Of a stretch of DNA of 64,000 nt, positions 24,937 through 38,166 are shown piece by piece. Origin of the DNA: Oscheius dolichura (Eukaryota; Nematoda; Chromadorea; Rhabditida; Rhabditidae); NCBI GenBank assembly GCA_932521035.1, contig OW051493.1:9012001-9076000 (forward strand). Reading direction: 5' to 3'. Both the position numbers and the translations under genes were made by a program. Numbering within the stretch: position 1 is the first letter of the stretch; each line of letters starts with the position of its first letter. Below the pieces are notes generated by a model, which ran no database searches, was not told where the DNA came from, and was given only the letters and a program-made list of their open reading frames with translations.

Positions 24937-26443
24937 ATGTCTGACTCGGAGACATTATTAGGCTATCCAAAGTACCCAAAATTCGTCGAGGGGCGTCCTC
25001 GCTTCCCCCAGGAGACGTTCCTTGGTCGGTATCTCCACTATCTCGATGTTGTTGACCCCTCGACCTTATTCACCAGCGACGTTGGTTCCATTTCTATCTA
25101 AAAACATTAAAAAATCTAGAAAAGGTTAAAAGAATGCCAAGATATGTTAGCCACCTACCGGTCGGGGCAGTCCACCGCCACGGATAGAGAACTCTGGCAG
25201 GCGCAGAAGACGGTCTCGGCTGTTTTACACCCAGATACTGGGGAGAAGATCCTCCAGCCCTTCAGAATGAGTGGTTATGTTCCATTCGGATGGATTACTG
25301 TAATAGAAACCAGAAATCCGGATAAAGTAAGGTTTCCAGGTGACAGGAATGCTCCTGCCCAATCCCTCCTGGCCCACGCTGATGTTCTGGCAGTGGATGA
25401 ACCAATCCCATAATGCTTTAGTCAATTATGCTAATAGGAACGCTTCTCAGGTAATTTTAAAGGTATAGAAAGTTGAAAATGGGCGGTTTTTAGCCACAAC
25501 CCTTGTCTAAATATGTGACGGCTTATGGAGCAGCAGTTACATCAGCTTGTACTATTGCTGGAGGTGAGAACGGGGACAACTGTGGCTACAATTAAAGGAA
25601 ATTGAACCATATATTATGGGGGCTGGGTTACTGTAGTATAGAACAATCCATTTGGCGTTGTAGACCGCAATTTTCAAATTTTTACCAGGCCCCGAATCGA
25701 AATTGCAGGGTGGCTCTAGGCAGATCGGAAGTTTTGCCTTTTTTTGGGAATTTCTTACGGTAGAATATATTTTGACTAACGTTTTAATGCTCCATAGCGT
25801 TCTTTAAAGGACTGTTTATCTTCCCACCTTTTCCAGGATTGACCTATTTCATCAAGAAGGCCTCCTCCCTGCCACCGACTACCCGCCTGGTCATCCAGCG
25901 ATTCGTCCCCCTCCCGGCTACCTCCCTAGCCTCCTCCCTGAATTGTATCTGTATGCGATGGACAGAACTTGAAACGGGTATCAAAGTCTACGAGAGGGAT
26001 GGTACGGTAGTCGGTGTATCCAAGGAAGCCGCCCACAGGGTTAGTTTCCTTTTTTGGACCAGGGAAGGTGAAATTTCAGGCAGTTAGGGACACCACCATG
26101 GTGCGGGCTTTCCTCCCCGTTCCGCTGCTCCTCCTCCCGCCGTGTATTATGCCCTTCTTAGAAAAGTAAACCACAAATTTACTAATAAAATCGTCGTTAC
26201 AGGACCAAATTCGTCAGTGGATCTCCCGTTAGGCATCTATTCGTAAACGCCATTGTTTGCACCCTTTCTTTTGCCGTTTCTCTTCCCGTGGCTTTGGCAC
26301 TCTTTCCTCAGGAGAGTACGGTAAGTGCTCTCAAGAAAAATGGCCAAAAAACTCGGGAGTTTCAGATTCCTGTGTCGGATTTGGAAGCAGAACTTCGGGA
26401 CAAGACAAAAGAGACCGAATTGTTCTATAATAAGGGTCTATGA
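24937..26443 (+). CDS. sfxn: Sideroflexin, mitochondrial inner-membrane amino-acid transporter, 329 aa
   Basis: Eight exons (24937..25080, 25120..25299, 25340..25450, 25494..25563, 25837..26039, 26080..26165, 26203..26320, 26366..26443) close in phase to 329 aa, the usual family length. Diagnostic blocks: [103 protein letters not shown], and ending [13 protein letters not shown]1/3-type members carry serine into mitochondria for one-carbon metabolism. Which nematode paralogue this is cannot be told from the sequence alone. The start codon follows directly after TTCTTCCAG, a likely trans-splice acceptor. An AATAAA (26462) follows the stop by 18 nt. Confidence 0.97.
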
Positions 26444-29400
26444 TTTTTTAATGAAGATATTAATAAAGAAAACCACGAAAACAACGCCCAGATGTTGTTA
26501 GTCGTCTTTACAACGAATTTCTTCCCAGAATTCCTGTCAAAATGGTAGATAACGCCTTGTTCTTTACCCTACAGGGTGTATGGAACCCATTTTAGGCTAA
26601 AACTGGCCCCAGAAATCTATTTCCCGACTTAAAATACCCTCAAGAAGGCGTTTTACACGGAATGCAAGGTGGCAATCCTCATCAACGACGGCTGCAAGTC
26701 AAACAAGAGGGTATCTCCCCTGTTTCACCCCCACCTTGAACAATTAGAGCTGCTATCTAGCAGCTGACAATGAATGTTTAAAAGTCAATCTGATCCGCTC
26801 TGTTCTGCGGCTTGTGTTCGACCCGAAGAGCCGGGCCCGGCCCGTCAGCTGCTCTGTTCACAAGCTCCGGGTTACGTATTATTTCAGGTTTCCTGGTGGT
26901 CTATTGGGGTTTTCTGGTCTAGGGGGTACTGTATGTGCCATTTTTTCTATGCCACCGTCATTTATCCAATTTTCTGTTTATATTGTCTTTGTCTGGCCAC
27001 TTTTTCAATTAAATTCGCTCAAAAATTCCCATGATTAGGCTTTCCCCTGTCTGCAAGACGTCTTTAAAGATGCTCGCTCCCTGAAATTGTTTTCTCCTCC
27101 CGATGAAGGGTCGAAAACTGCGGCGGAAGGTTTGTTTGTCATCAAAATTGTCACGTTTTCCAGTACACATCCTCACATCTGTTTTTGACAGCGGCAACTC
27201 TTCCTAGGGGGTATCCCTTGACACGACGCCTCCGCACGGCTATAGTCTCAAATTTTCTCTATTTTCTCTCTCAGAAATTTCATGTTTTCCACATTTACTC
27301 TCTTAAAAATACCGTCTACCCCCTCTAAATATTATAAATATTGGGAATCTCTCCTCGAAAAACCTTGACATCTGGCCGCGGTCCTCCCTGGGCACATGTA
27401 TAAAGCATGAGAAGTTGCCAGACATCGATGATCATCTTCCAACCTCGTCAACGCATAAAGTATGGCGAGGGGATCTTTAAAAATCATCCCTTCACCCGGT
27501 CCAGTCATCTACCACCCGGTTTTATCCTTAAAAAGCGAAAAAAGCGAATTGACAGCTGGAAATGGGGATGGCAGGCAAAATGGCGGTGGTCTCGCTTTGT
27601 TACCTCGAATAATTTCGACCGTTCGGGAGTTTTTACCCTTCCAATTTATTCTCTAACTGTTCACTTGTCTAGTTTTTGTTTTGAACGGACTAACTGTGGT
27701 TTCTTTTGCTGCGGCGCTCTATAAAGGTCTTACAGCGTAAATACTACTAATTCCCCTACTGTGGCCCCGTTTATTTTCTGGTGGGGAATTCCTCAAAAAT
27801 GGCAAAACATTGCATTATCAAGTTATGGTATGACTATTTCTCCGGGCATTATTAATCATGGTAAATGTTTAGTAGAGTATATATACAGACTATAGGAAGT
27901 ATTTACGTTCCCAGGCAGTGCGGTACTTATTCAAAATTTCAAAAATCTCAAAGCAATGGTCCCGAGGAAAGAGAATGGTGTGTAACTCTCGTTCGGTGAG
28001 TTCAGTTGACTTTATAATTACTGTAACCCAAAAAATTACGAAGAAAACGGCCTGTCCATTATTTTTATATCATTGGTATCAATTGGGTCCTAGAGGGATT
28101 CACAGAATAGCCTAGTATGTTCATTGGGTCAATGCTTTTGCCCACGAGTTCCCGGGGAGTTTCCTGAACTGCCTAGAATCCCCACATATCCAGCTCCCCC
28201 TTTTCTTCCCAAGAGCACCGGCTGTAAATGGGGTTCCTTACAACCTATGCTCCCCTGTCTTCTTGTACCCCGCGGTCCCAAATATCTCTAAAGGTCTCCC
28301 TTGCATAATAACCGCTAGTTCTCTGTGCCGTACCCACTGCCCCAGCACCTCACCTCAAAACAGGCTCTGATCCCAAGCCGCTCCGTCGTCTCCCCCCTTC
28401 GCGTAGTCTCTTCCGTGTCTTTGTCCGCTTTCTAAAGGTTGCAGGTCAGGTTGATAACGATAAGCAGCACGGGGGATGATGATGCCTACTGTGTATTTTG
28501 TGTGATGTCATCACTACACACCGTTGTGTTATAATAGTTGTCTCTTAAACTATTATTTTGCTTTTGTTTTAATGGCGGCGGGAGAAATTTGCAGGCCGGG
28601 GGGACGGGGGCAAAGGGAGTGTCCATTTGTCCAGTTTTGTGCTGCTGCTGCTTGTTCCCCCCCGCGGGGCTATGAAAAGAGAAAGAAGACAGGACCAATT
28701 TTATTAGCCCCCGGGTCAAACTTTTGTGTCTCCTGCTTGGCGAAGAGAACCCATTCTTTCTTCCTGGAAGTATGCCCTGGACCCCCTCACTTCTTTTTTG
28801 TGAGTAAGAGCGCTGCCTGCATCTGCAGGATAGACACTTCCCTTTTTCATCTCGGCCAGATGTTCAGCCGATTTGCACACGCAAATTTCTCCCTCACACA
28901 TGCCCTTGACCGGTCTGCTCTTAATCCCAGTACCACACTTTTAATTCTTCCGTTTTTTTCATGGAATTTCTGGACTATTTACCGTAACAAAGGCTCTCCT
29001 ACATCCTGGAGAATAAAAAGAGGCCTTTATGACGAATTTCGGGGTTCCTTGGTCACATTCCATACAGAGAGCTCAATAAGTCCCTTCCAAGGCCAATCCC
29101 CCCAAAATCCCTGTTTTCAATGGAAGAGAGAGGATACAGTGAGCATAAATCGCATGGGATAGCCATACAATAAGCACGTCTTCCAGTTTATGACCATCTG
29201 ATAACAGATCTCTGCGTCGTTTTTTGGGATAAAAAAGTGTTGCAGTACTGTATTCTATAAAATATAAACAATACAACACGGTCACAGAATTAGAATTATC
29301 ATCGGCAGTCTCGAAAATTGGTCTAGGTCGCTGGAAAGCCTCGCAACCCTTATATTTTTTGAATGCGACCTGGATTTAGCTCTTCTTCCATAAGAATTTT

Positions 29401-29540
29401 GTGGTTTTCGAATTACTGTCGACTTTTCACCAGGTTTTACCTTGAGCTTCACTTCTGGTTAAAACAAAGGGTACTGTGTTCTTCTTCTGTGAATTGTGTC
29501 GCCTGCCGATTGATGTTTGGAGTCGAATTGGACTTGAGTT

Positions 29541-29692
29541 GGACGGTCCTTGCCGGCCCGATCCCCTGCACCCGTAGAGTCTCGGCAGTAAGGTCATCTT
29601 TATTCAAAACAGTTACAAAACTGTGCCGCCTTTATACCTTTGCATTGCCGAGACTTTACGGGTGCAGGAAATCGGACTATTGAGGACCGAGC
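29541..29692. repeat. Dispersed foldback element, copy 3 (opposite loop orientation)
   Basis: Arms CTGCACCCGTAGAGTCTCGG and CCGAGACTTTACGGGTGCAG. The loop reads TTTATTCAAAACAGTTAC, the reverse complement of the other copies, so it is inserted the other way round. Confidence 0.9.
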
Positions 29693-29781
29693 GAGTTGGA
29701 ATATGAAATAGCCAGAGCGCAGGGTTAGCCCTTATTTTGAACCAAATGAGACATCCACAGTTCTTCATTCACCTTTTCCAG

Positions 29782-29903
29782 TCTTCCTAAAGAATACCGT
29801 CGTCGGCGATATCATTTTATGGTTTTCTCCAAAGAACAGAATCCTTCCTCTCGCTCAAGAACAGGCTAATGATCTCGGTCTATCCAAAAGGGGGGTTTCA
29901 TAA
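29782..29903 (+). other. Possible orphan 3'-terminal exon
   Basis: After the good acceptor CCTTTTCCAG at 29781, a phase-1 frame runs 40 codons to a TAA (FLKNTVVGDIILWFSPKN... ending LSKRGVS). The composition is protein-like, but I find no upstream exon or family. It could be chance. Confidence 0.25.
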
Positions 29904-30383
29904 CCTTCCCATGACTAATATTTGTATTGAAACAATGCCCAAAAATAGTCAGTCCAATTAAAGCGAGAAGTGTAATGCCCCCCGCCGGAAGTTCTGCCTT
30001 CAACTTTGATCGATCAAGTTCTATTTCTTGTTGGTCTCTGTCGCCAGTCAGGTCGTCGGCCGTCTTCCCACCTTCGATCGCCTGTTATTCTGCCTATTCC
30101 CCGTGAGACCCTCCTCTTCCTCCTCCTCCTCCTCCTGTAAGTACAAAACAGACGGCAGAGAACAGTCAGATCAGTCTCTTAGGATCACGGCGTGGTTGTT
30201 GTTTTCCGAGGAGAGGTAGCCATTTCGACCTCCCCCCGCCGTCCCGTCTCGCTCATTCTCCTCTTGTGTAAATAGTCGTCCGACCCGGACTGACCCCACA
30301 AGAAATTGCTCTCCCCTTCGTTTAAATCGACAATCCTGGCTCGATATATTTGTCGCAAGTTGTCTCGAAAGCTGTACACCCCC

Positions 30384-33300
30384 ATGGGGCAGCTACTCCT
30401 GCCGGAGGAGAGGAAGGTTCGTTCTAGACTTTTCTAAATATTCTTCCCCATGACGAGTGTTTGTTTTGTCTAGCTGTGGTGAAACATATGAAGTGTTGAG
30501 AGGGGGAACATGTTCCAGGGAGGGAAAATAGGGGTTTCCAGCTTTTCTTAGAGTAAATGAGGGGGGAAATTGGACTTTTTCCGGAATATGAAGGCTAACG
30601 ACCTCTCCGGGGCCATTTTTTTGTCTTCAGGGTTGAAAACCAGGCCATTTTCTTCTGTCTTTCAGAATGTGGTGAATCACATAATGGTAAAAAGGAGCTT
30701 TTCAAGAGAAATTAGTCAAAATTATGCCATTTTCTGAAGAAACTCAGGGAAAATTGGGTCTTTTCCAAAGATCTCATCTCTTTAATTTTCTCTTGAAAGC
30801 CATTTCTTGCTCCAATAAGGAAACCGGGGTCATTTCATTCAGAAAAAAAGAGAAATTTGAGCCTTGTGGCAAATTTCAAGCAGGCAAACCTCAATATTAA
30901 CCTGAATTTTTCGAAAATTCTCCAAGAAGCGCGAGTCTAGACGGCGGAGATGGTGCATAACAAATCCGCACGTGTTTTCGCGTACTGTCGACCCTCCTTT
31001 TAGGGATAAACACATTTTTCGACTAAAAAGAAGAACCAGTTGGTTTCCGGAAGGGCAGATGTTGCTTTTCTTGGGCTGGGAACAAAAAATACCAGACAGC
31101 AAGTGGTTGGAGACTTTTTGACCCGAATACAAAGTAACCTGACCGTTTCTCCCTCCACAAGTTAGTATTGTTTTGTTTTCCTCCCCAGGTCCAATGGCCA
31201 GACCACTTTGTTTTGTTTTTTGGTACACCATTACACTTTTGACTGATCGCTACCGGAGTTTTGTGTTTTTTGGATTTGAGACGGACTACTGTAACAATCT
31301 GTCCGGTGGTTAAAAAGTTTTAGTCTTTGAGATGTTGAAACAATCGGCGGCGAACAAAAGAAAGGACTAGTTGTTTATTGCGGGGGTGGGGAGACTGTTG
31401 CACGAAGAATATTTTGATCACAAGGGACTCAAAAGATGGAAATGTAGGCTTGGTCCTTGATAGTCCGATCCCCTGCACCCGTAAATTATCGGCAAGACAA
31501 AGATATAAAGGCAACACAGCTTTGTAACTGTTTTGAATAAGAGTGGTCCTCTTGCCGAGACTCTACGGGTGCAGGGATTCGGAGTATTGAAGATCGAGCC
31601 AAAATGTACTGGATCAAGGGATAGTTGTATTGGAACTGGGCCTAGGACGGGATCTGGGACTATTTGAGGACTTTTAGGGTTATTACTGGACCAAAACGGG
31701 ACTGTAGTTGATCTCGACCGCATTTTCTCGGATTTGGAAAGTTCTAGAAGCCTCTAGGCGCAGAAAACAGTTGTTTCCTCATGAAGGTTGGCCCCCGGGG
31801 AAATTTCCAGTTTTTTTTGGATAAACTGGATCTACTGGAAAGGTTAAAGGGCCCAGATTTTACTTATGGGATTAGAAGTCTCTAAAAAGCGTCGAACGCC
31901 GCTCTTCCGTTGGCTAAACATGGGAAAGGGACTTTGGGGTCCTTTAGAATCAATTCCTGTATATTTTGCCCCCGAGAGTTTGTTGTTTTAAAGATATTTC
32001 CCTGAAAAGACAGTGTCTTTGGCATGCCTTTTCCCCCATGAAAGTGCGTCGAATCCACAATAACAGTACACATCTCCCCTTCTGTCCCAGTTGTCCTTTA
32101 CCCGAACCTTCCACCCAGTCCAGTAGTCATCCTTTCTCTTCCCTTCCCTGTCCATATATTAACTTTCCGTAGCCGTTCGTGATTCATAAACAGTAAAAGG
32201 TAGTAGGCGTTGTCCATTCCCTGACCAAATCACTACGATGTCTCGTCATACGGAGGGACTCATTTGCATATAAGCTCCGACCCGCGCCTGTATATAAAAC
32301 TAGACAGGATGAACTTCCAACATTCGCAAATTATTTGCCGCTCTCTGGTATTTTAAAGGTTTTCATCCACTTCCCTTCAAAGATCTTTGCCAAACTTTAA
32401 AAATCCTACTGTATTTTCCATTTTCAACGTGTTTTCTGTAAATATGAAGCTAAAAATTGAGATTTTCCTCCTTTATTTCATAAAATGATTGTTTCTTCTT
32501 CTCAAGACCCATTTATGTCCGAAAACATAAACAGTTGAAGAGCCACAGTTAGACAGCTGGGCAAAAAGGACTTTCCTCCGCCAAAATTTGAGCGCTTTAC
32601 CCCTTTTCTTTGACATTTCTAACTGTTCCAAGAAATTGGAACCGCTTCAAGACCCAAAACATTACACTTGTACCCAATAGCGTCACATTAACGTCATAGC
32701 TAACAGAGCCACAGTTAGACAATTACGTAACTGCCTGGCTGTGCAGTGCAGCGCAGGGGACTGGAACCTGTTCCCCGGTGGTGGTGGTCCACCTCTATAT
32801 ATTCCCCCTGTTTTCCCCATTCTAATCAGCCTCGGTCATTTCAGATGCCCTCGCTCTCCATCCATGTCCTCTCGCTGGCATTGTGTCTCTCCTCCGGCTT
32901 CCAACAGGGCTATATCTCGTCCGTCTTGAACCAGCCCTACGTCTTTATGCAGCAATACATCAATGAGTCTTGGTACGAACGGACCGGCGATTACATGCCT
33001 GTGCAAACTTTGGTGAGTTTAAGGCGACTGAGAGGGAGAGAAGGGAGGAGGTTATGTTTGACTGAACTCCGGGTGAAAGTTCAGATACTAAAACATGGAT
33101 TGGCAGGGAAAGGAGGGAAGTAAATACTGGGTTACACACGGGCAATAGTGTACAGTACACTTCTAAAAGCTATTTTCCCTTCTGCTGCAAATTTTAACCC
33201 TTCTGAAGGTCATATTAAGTATTTTCTCGGCAGCTTTTCGCCAGAATGAATCACCCCGCGCTGACCTAAGAAAAACAGAGAGGGGTCGTCGGCTGTACTG

Positions 33301-35588
33301 CTTCCCAGAGTGAGTAAGAGGCGGGAAACGAGTCATTTTTCGATTTCTAAACGGCTAGAGGATGGCCCAAGAGAGATTCTGGCCCAAAATAAACCCCTGA
33401 AGGCTTTTTCAAAACCTTGGATGCGCGATTACAGGAAAATAAGAGATCGGCAGCAATTTTGGGGCATTTCCCCCTTCCCAGTTTAATCCGGCTCAATTTC
33501 AGACGGTAGTATGGTCTTCCCTCAACGTCTGCTTCCCTGTAGCCACCATTTTTGGTCAATTCCTCGCCGCCTGGATGTGTAAACGCTTCGGAAGGAAGAG
33601 GACAGCTCTGATGGCTTCGGTTCTCTACATTCCGGGAACTCTGCTCTGTGCCTCCTCTAAATGGACTGGTAATTGGTTCGAGCTGCTCTTTGTTGGAAGA
33701 ATACTGTGGTACAGTTCCAAAAAGTTCATGATTTGATAATTTTCTCTATAGGTCTTTGGCTAATGGTATTAATACCGTCAACGCGACGGTTTGGATAGTG
33801 GAATGCGCGCCGCCGCAGATTCGTGGACGGATGGCCGCTATGCAAGAGTTTTTCATGGCTATTGGTACGTTTTTTCCTTTAAAAAGCGTCCTATTTTGAG
33901 GCTTTTCCTGGATGAAATAGTACAGTAACTTTTCAGGCTCTCTCCTGACCCAAACCGTCGGCGTCCCGTTCTCCTCCGCCGAGCTCTGGCCCCTCGTCTT
34001 CATTCCCAACATCTTCGTCGTCCTTATCTCCATCGTCATGTTCACCTTTGTTTGGGAATCGCCTCAATATATCATGGAGCGCGAACAGGACGAAGTTAAG
34101 GTTTGTCGCGGACATCTTTCACCTGTTTTACGTCAATTGACACGACCGCCGCCGTCACCACCCGGGGGGAGGGTCACGTCAGTCTGTACTGAGTGCGAAC
34201 TGTGATGACACGCTATCGTGGGGGAACCCGTTCTTAAGAAATTCCTTAATTTTCAGGCAAGGAAAGCCCTCGCGGCGTATCACGGTGTCCCCACGGATGA
34301 CGCCTCTATCGAGTCAGAAATGAGGATATGTGAAGACGCTGTGAATAAAAAGAACAAACAGAAGAATAACAACAATGGGGTGGGGTTTTAATTAATTCAT
34401 TTTTATAATACAGTAATCCTTCAGGACGATTCCGACCTCAGCGGGGCAACGATAATGTTCAACCCGTGGAGGGCAAAAGACCCCATGTCGCAGGTCATTC
34501 GCCACGCTGCTTGGCTGGGAATCATGGTCAAGGTATGCTACAGTAACCGCCATTAAATTAATGGGAATATGTTCAGATTGCCTATGTGTTCACAGGAGCA
34601 CGTTGTCTACGGTCTATCAGTACATTTATCCTGCATAAAGGCGGCTGGACTATGGAACAGTCACTGTACGGGTCTTTTATAGTCGGTCAGTTTATTTTCC
34701 TTTCCTTTTCCCTATAAAACTACAACAATACTTCCCTTTGTAACCTTTTAAATCATTCTTGAAAGCCTCATTTTTGATTTTCTGGTAGTGGCGGCCCTGG
34801 TCTCCCTTATTCGGTCTGCGGCGCGTAGATTACGGGCCATCCTTCCTGTTTTCTGATCCAAAATGCCCGGGATTTTCCATAGCCCAAAAATTATAGTAGT
34901 CTTGAAAAGAATACAGTAATCCTCCATTGAACTTGCTTGGCTGATTGACCGCGTCCATTTTTCCAAGCTTCGGTCTCTGCGTGTTTGCGGCTCAAAAAAG
35001 TACAGTAACTCTCAAATACCGTCACTGTTCTTCCAATTAACCTTCCCGTTTTCAGGTCTCCTCCGCCTGCCCGTAACCCTCGTCCCCGTCTTCCTCGTCG
35101 ACCACCTGGGTCGTCGTCCCCTAATGATCTTCTCCACCGCGATTTCCTTCGTCGCTCTTTTGAGTATGATGCTCGGTATGGACCTGGGACCCGACTGGAA
35201 GATGGCTACCTTCATGGGTCTGGCCTGTCTCCTCCTGATCAATGCCTGCGGAATCGGCTCCGTCTCCCGTTTCTACGCAGCCGAGCTAGTCCCCAGGAAT
35301 CTGCTCCTCTCTTCCGTCTCCACGTTGACAATGTTCGAGGCACTGACAAAGATAGCCGTGGAGTTTTCCTTCTACCCACTGGCGAATGTGATAGGAGCCT
35401 CATCCCTGCTGATGTTCTTGATACCCACCGCCGTCTTTATGGTTTTAATGTGGGCACTCTGCCCGGAGACGAGTCGAAAAACCGTCAATGAGGTATTTCC
35501 CCGTTTCTTTAGACTATAAACGACAATTTTCCAGGTTCTAAATGAAATTGCTCAACGTAAAAATCTCAAGGTCTCATTCCCTATGTAA
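30384..35588 (+). CDS. GLUT/SLC2-type MFS sugar transporter, 504 aa
   Basis: Exons 30384..30416, 32845..33012, 33503..33708, 33752..33864, 33937..34100, 34257..34379, 34425..34532, 34577..34685, 35056..35492 and 35535..35588 close in phase to 504 aa. Transporter landmarks: a first helix with SSGFQQGYISSVLNQP; KRFGRKR after helix 2 (GRxGRK-like); ECAPPQIRGRM (E..P..RG); ESPQYIMERE before the central loop; VDHLGRRPLM (DxxGRR) in the second half; AELVPR; and PETSRKTVNE after helix 12. The central loop is rich in Lys/Asn. Substrate is probably a hexose by family, but unproven. The first exon (MGQLLLPEERK) lies 2.4 kb upstream and could be one of several starts; ATG 32845, directly after TTTCAG, is another. 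AATAAA lies at 35815. Confidence 0.94.
31447..31600. repeat. Dispersed foldback element, copy 4
   Basis: The best full-length copy: outer arms GGCTTGGTCCTTGATAGTCC and the inverse at 31581-31600, inner arms CTGCACCCGTAAATTATCGG / CCGAGACTCTACGGGTGCAG, and a loop with GATATAAAGGC and TTGAATAAG. It lies in intron 1 of the sugar transporter. Confidence 0.9.
32291..32347 (+). promoter_or_regulatory. TATA box and possible alternative first exon of the sugar transporter
   Basis: TATATAAAA at 32291-32299 is a strong core promoter match. An ATG at 32309 opens 13 codons (MNFQHSQIICRSL) to a GTATTT donor at 32348 that is in phase with the exon at 32845. The ATG sits only about 10 nt after the TATA box, before the expected transcription start. 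The TATA box may therefore drive a transcript that uses the ATG at 32845 instead. Confidence 0.45.
32539..32721. promoter_or_regulatory. 17-bp direct repeat upstream of transporter exon 2
   Basis: AGAGCCACAGTTAGACA occurs exactly at 32539-32555 and 32705-32721, 166 nt apart. bZIP-like half sites (ACGTCA at about 32692 and TTACGTAA at about 32724) are close by. Possible regulatory module for a proximal promoter; function is inference. Confidence 0.45.
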
Positions 35589-38166
35589 AAAATAAGACGA
35601 CAAAAAGACGTCTTTCATTCCTCTCTGTGAGAGGCGCTTATCGTGGTGTCTCACGGGTTAGCCTCCACTCCGACAATTATTGACTCAGTCAGTATTATTA
35701 TTCTATTAATTAATATTCTACTGCTCTCTTCTCTGTTTTGCTCATAATCACAATTTCATAATAATTGTTTTTTTTAAATGTTTTATATTGTTGGATAACG
35801 CTGCAATAAAGTTGTTTACTTCGAGGAAAAAGGCGTTGTAGACTTCCCACAGCCGTTCTCAGTACCCTTGATCGTCCTATGGGCTTGGCTTCGCTCCGGG
35901 ACCCAAAAGAAAGACTACTTTACGGTCAATACGGTAGCTAGAGTTTCGAATGGAGTGGGAGCTTTATAATGCCCCAAAATTCCGGTACCATCAGTTTTAG
36001 CGCCATTAGTTTTAGCGAATTTGAAAGTACAGTACCTTGAGAACATTGTGTTCATTTTTTATGCACAAAATTTCAAAAATCCATTAGGAAAATTAGTATG
36101 GCAACGTGTTCCAGCTGGGCATACCTTTGCTCCCCAGGTTTTTCTATTTTAGAGAGCCTGATTCCAAGGATAGAAGCAGATGGGCGTCTTGCCATCACCA
36201 AGGGTACCACAAACGCCACCCCGACTGGTGTCACACGGCACTTCACAACTGAGAACCAGTGAGAATGTCACGATCTTCAAATGTCAGCTATTTTTCAAGA
36301 AAAGAGGGAAAACTCACAAAGAGAGTGGAGATAATAATGAGACGAGAGCAATTGGACATGACGGCGGGCGATGATGTTGTATTGATGAGGTGTTGACAAG
36401 ACGCCGGGGGAAAGGGGACATCTGATGAAACAAACAGGTTTTGTAGCTCAGCTAGCTGAATATCAATGGCGGGAAAATTTATGCTCTTGTTGCCTTTATA
36501 AATACCTGTGAGGACAGGAGTGCAAAAGGAGCAGATTGGGTAGTGTTAACACTGTAAAAACTAAAGAAAGTTTAGCTAAATCCACAGAGATTCAAGGTTT
36601 ACCACCAAGATTAGGCCCAATTGGGTTACGGGATAGCTCGGCGGCTTTTCTTCGAAGTTTCAACACGATTCGTCTTCGTTTTTTCTCCATGGCCCAAGCC
36701 GACAGGCAGGTGATGATGTTAAATGCTAAAAATTCCGCCTGAAACCCTAATGAAAGTTCTCGGTGTTCCACCAAAGTTGGCGGCCTCGGATCTCGGTGTA
36801 GTCTGGGGATAGAGGGTTATGTTGGACTTTTGTTGGGTAGAAGACAGGTGCTGTTCTCTATGTTATCTTTGTCTTTTCTAATTTTCTGCTCTTCAGTAGA
36901 AGACAATGGAACCGATTCGACACTCTTTTTTCCTTTCCTCTTACCTCGCTTTCCCTCCTACGCCATTGTCCACCCGGCCCATAAATCATATTCGAAAAAA
37001 TGATCGTCATCTGGCATATCTCCGCGAACTACGTGGGCCAAACGTCCTCTTCCATGAAATATTCAGCCACTTTATTTCCCCGTTTTCTGCATGCACTGTA
37101 AAGAACTTATTCAAAGATCAGAAAGGCGAGGGCGTTGTCCTCCCTTCAATTGGAAGGGCTTTGCTCCTTCTCTAATGGGGATTACCGTCCGCAACAATTG
37201 CCGGCATTTTGCTAACTCATTTTTTCTCCTATTTTCTTGTAAATAAGATACAAAAAGACGGGCAAGAGCCATTTCTCCATAATTTTGCACTTTGACCTCC
37301 ACCCAGACCGCTTCTCCTCATAATTACCCCACTTTAAAAAGAGATTGCCATCTTCATTAAAGGACCATTATGGCCGCCTCATTCAGTTTTATTCCTAGCC
37401 GAATTTTGGAGAGACTGGGAGGAGGATTCCAGCTCCTTCTCTTTTACCAGCCCGGACTAGCTCGATCCTCAATAGCCCGCTCCCCTACACCCGTAAAGTC
37501 TCTGCGTGACAAAGGTATAAAGGCGCCAGAGTTTTGTAACAGTTTTTAATAAAGACGATCTGCCTGCCGAGATTTTACGGGTGCGGAGGATCGGACCATC
37601 GAGGCCAACCGGACAGTCTACAGCTATCTGGGCCCTGTTCCCCCTTTTTCCTTCTACCAGAAATCTCAAGCAGCTCTCCTATTCCAAAAAAATACGAAGA
37701 TTCCTCTCTCCCCGCCTGTCCAAATACCCCCCGCTACCCCTCGCCATCTTCTAAATTATTCAGTCTTCATTGTTTGTGGACACCCACAATTCAAAACCTC
37801 TCTAAATTCATCTGTGACCCTCTTGTCAATTGACACTTGTTTGTGTTCTTTTCTAACATTTCTTCCCTATCGGAGGTCTCATTCAATCTTTCCTCCCCCG
37901 GATTATTTTCGGCCCCCGGTCGTTGTCGTCATCTTTCACTTGCACAGCGTAATTCCGGCGGGGTCTTCAAAAGTTTTGACATCATTTCCCCCTAGCCTCC
38001 AGTAGTAGGCCGACTTCTTTCCTCTGTCTTTCACAATAATTTGGGAAACGGTGCGTTGTTTCCTTCCGTCCGGTCTCACCCTTTCCCCACCGTCTTCCGG
38101 CGTCGAGTCGATCTCCCCCTCCCTATAAGTTTCTCTCAGACTTGAGTCCACACACATAGACGAGAG
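35589..38166. other. Intergenic region between transporter and small peptide gene
   Basis: It holds the transporter 3' UTR (AATAAA 35815) and a foldback element at 37460-37606. Close to the right end, a CCCTATAAG box at about 38121 sits 46 nt before the peptide start codon. No exon was recognised between about 35850 and 38100. Confidence 0.45.
37460..37606. repeat. Dispersed foldback element, copy 5
   Basis: Outer arm GCTCGATCCTCAATAG, inner arms CACCCGTAAAGTCTCTGC / GCCGAGATTTTACGGGTGCG, loop with GGTATAAAGGCG and AATAAAGACGATC. Confidence 0.88.

Larger units (their letters stand above)
26444..30383. other. Long gap with no firmly supported gene
   Basis: After the sideroflexin poly(A) signal there are exon-like fragments at 26640-26710, 26790-26868 and 27037-27132 on the plus strand that do not chain into a gene. 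An orphan exon candidate lies at 29782-29903, and a foldback element at 29541-29692. The long open frame 28524-29162 has no coding character. The right end should hold the distal promoter of the sugar transporter. Confidence 0.4.

Noticed and set aside
28524-29162. 212-codon plus-strand open frame, the second longest in the window
   Set aside because: Rich in Phe/Cys/Pro, no domain, no splice context, no conserved-looking segments; overlaps low-complexity sequence. Treated as chance.
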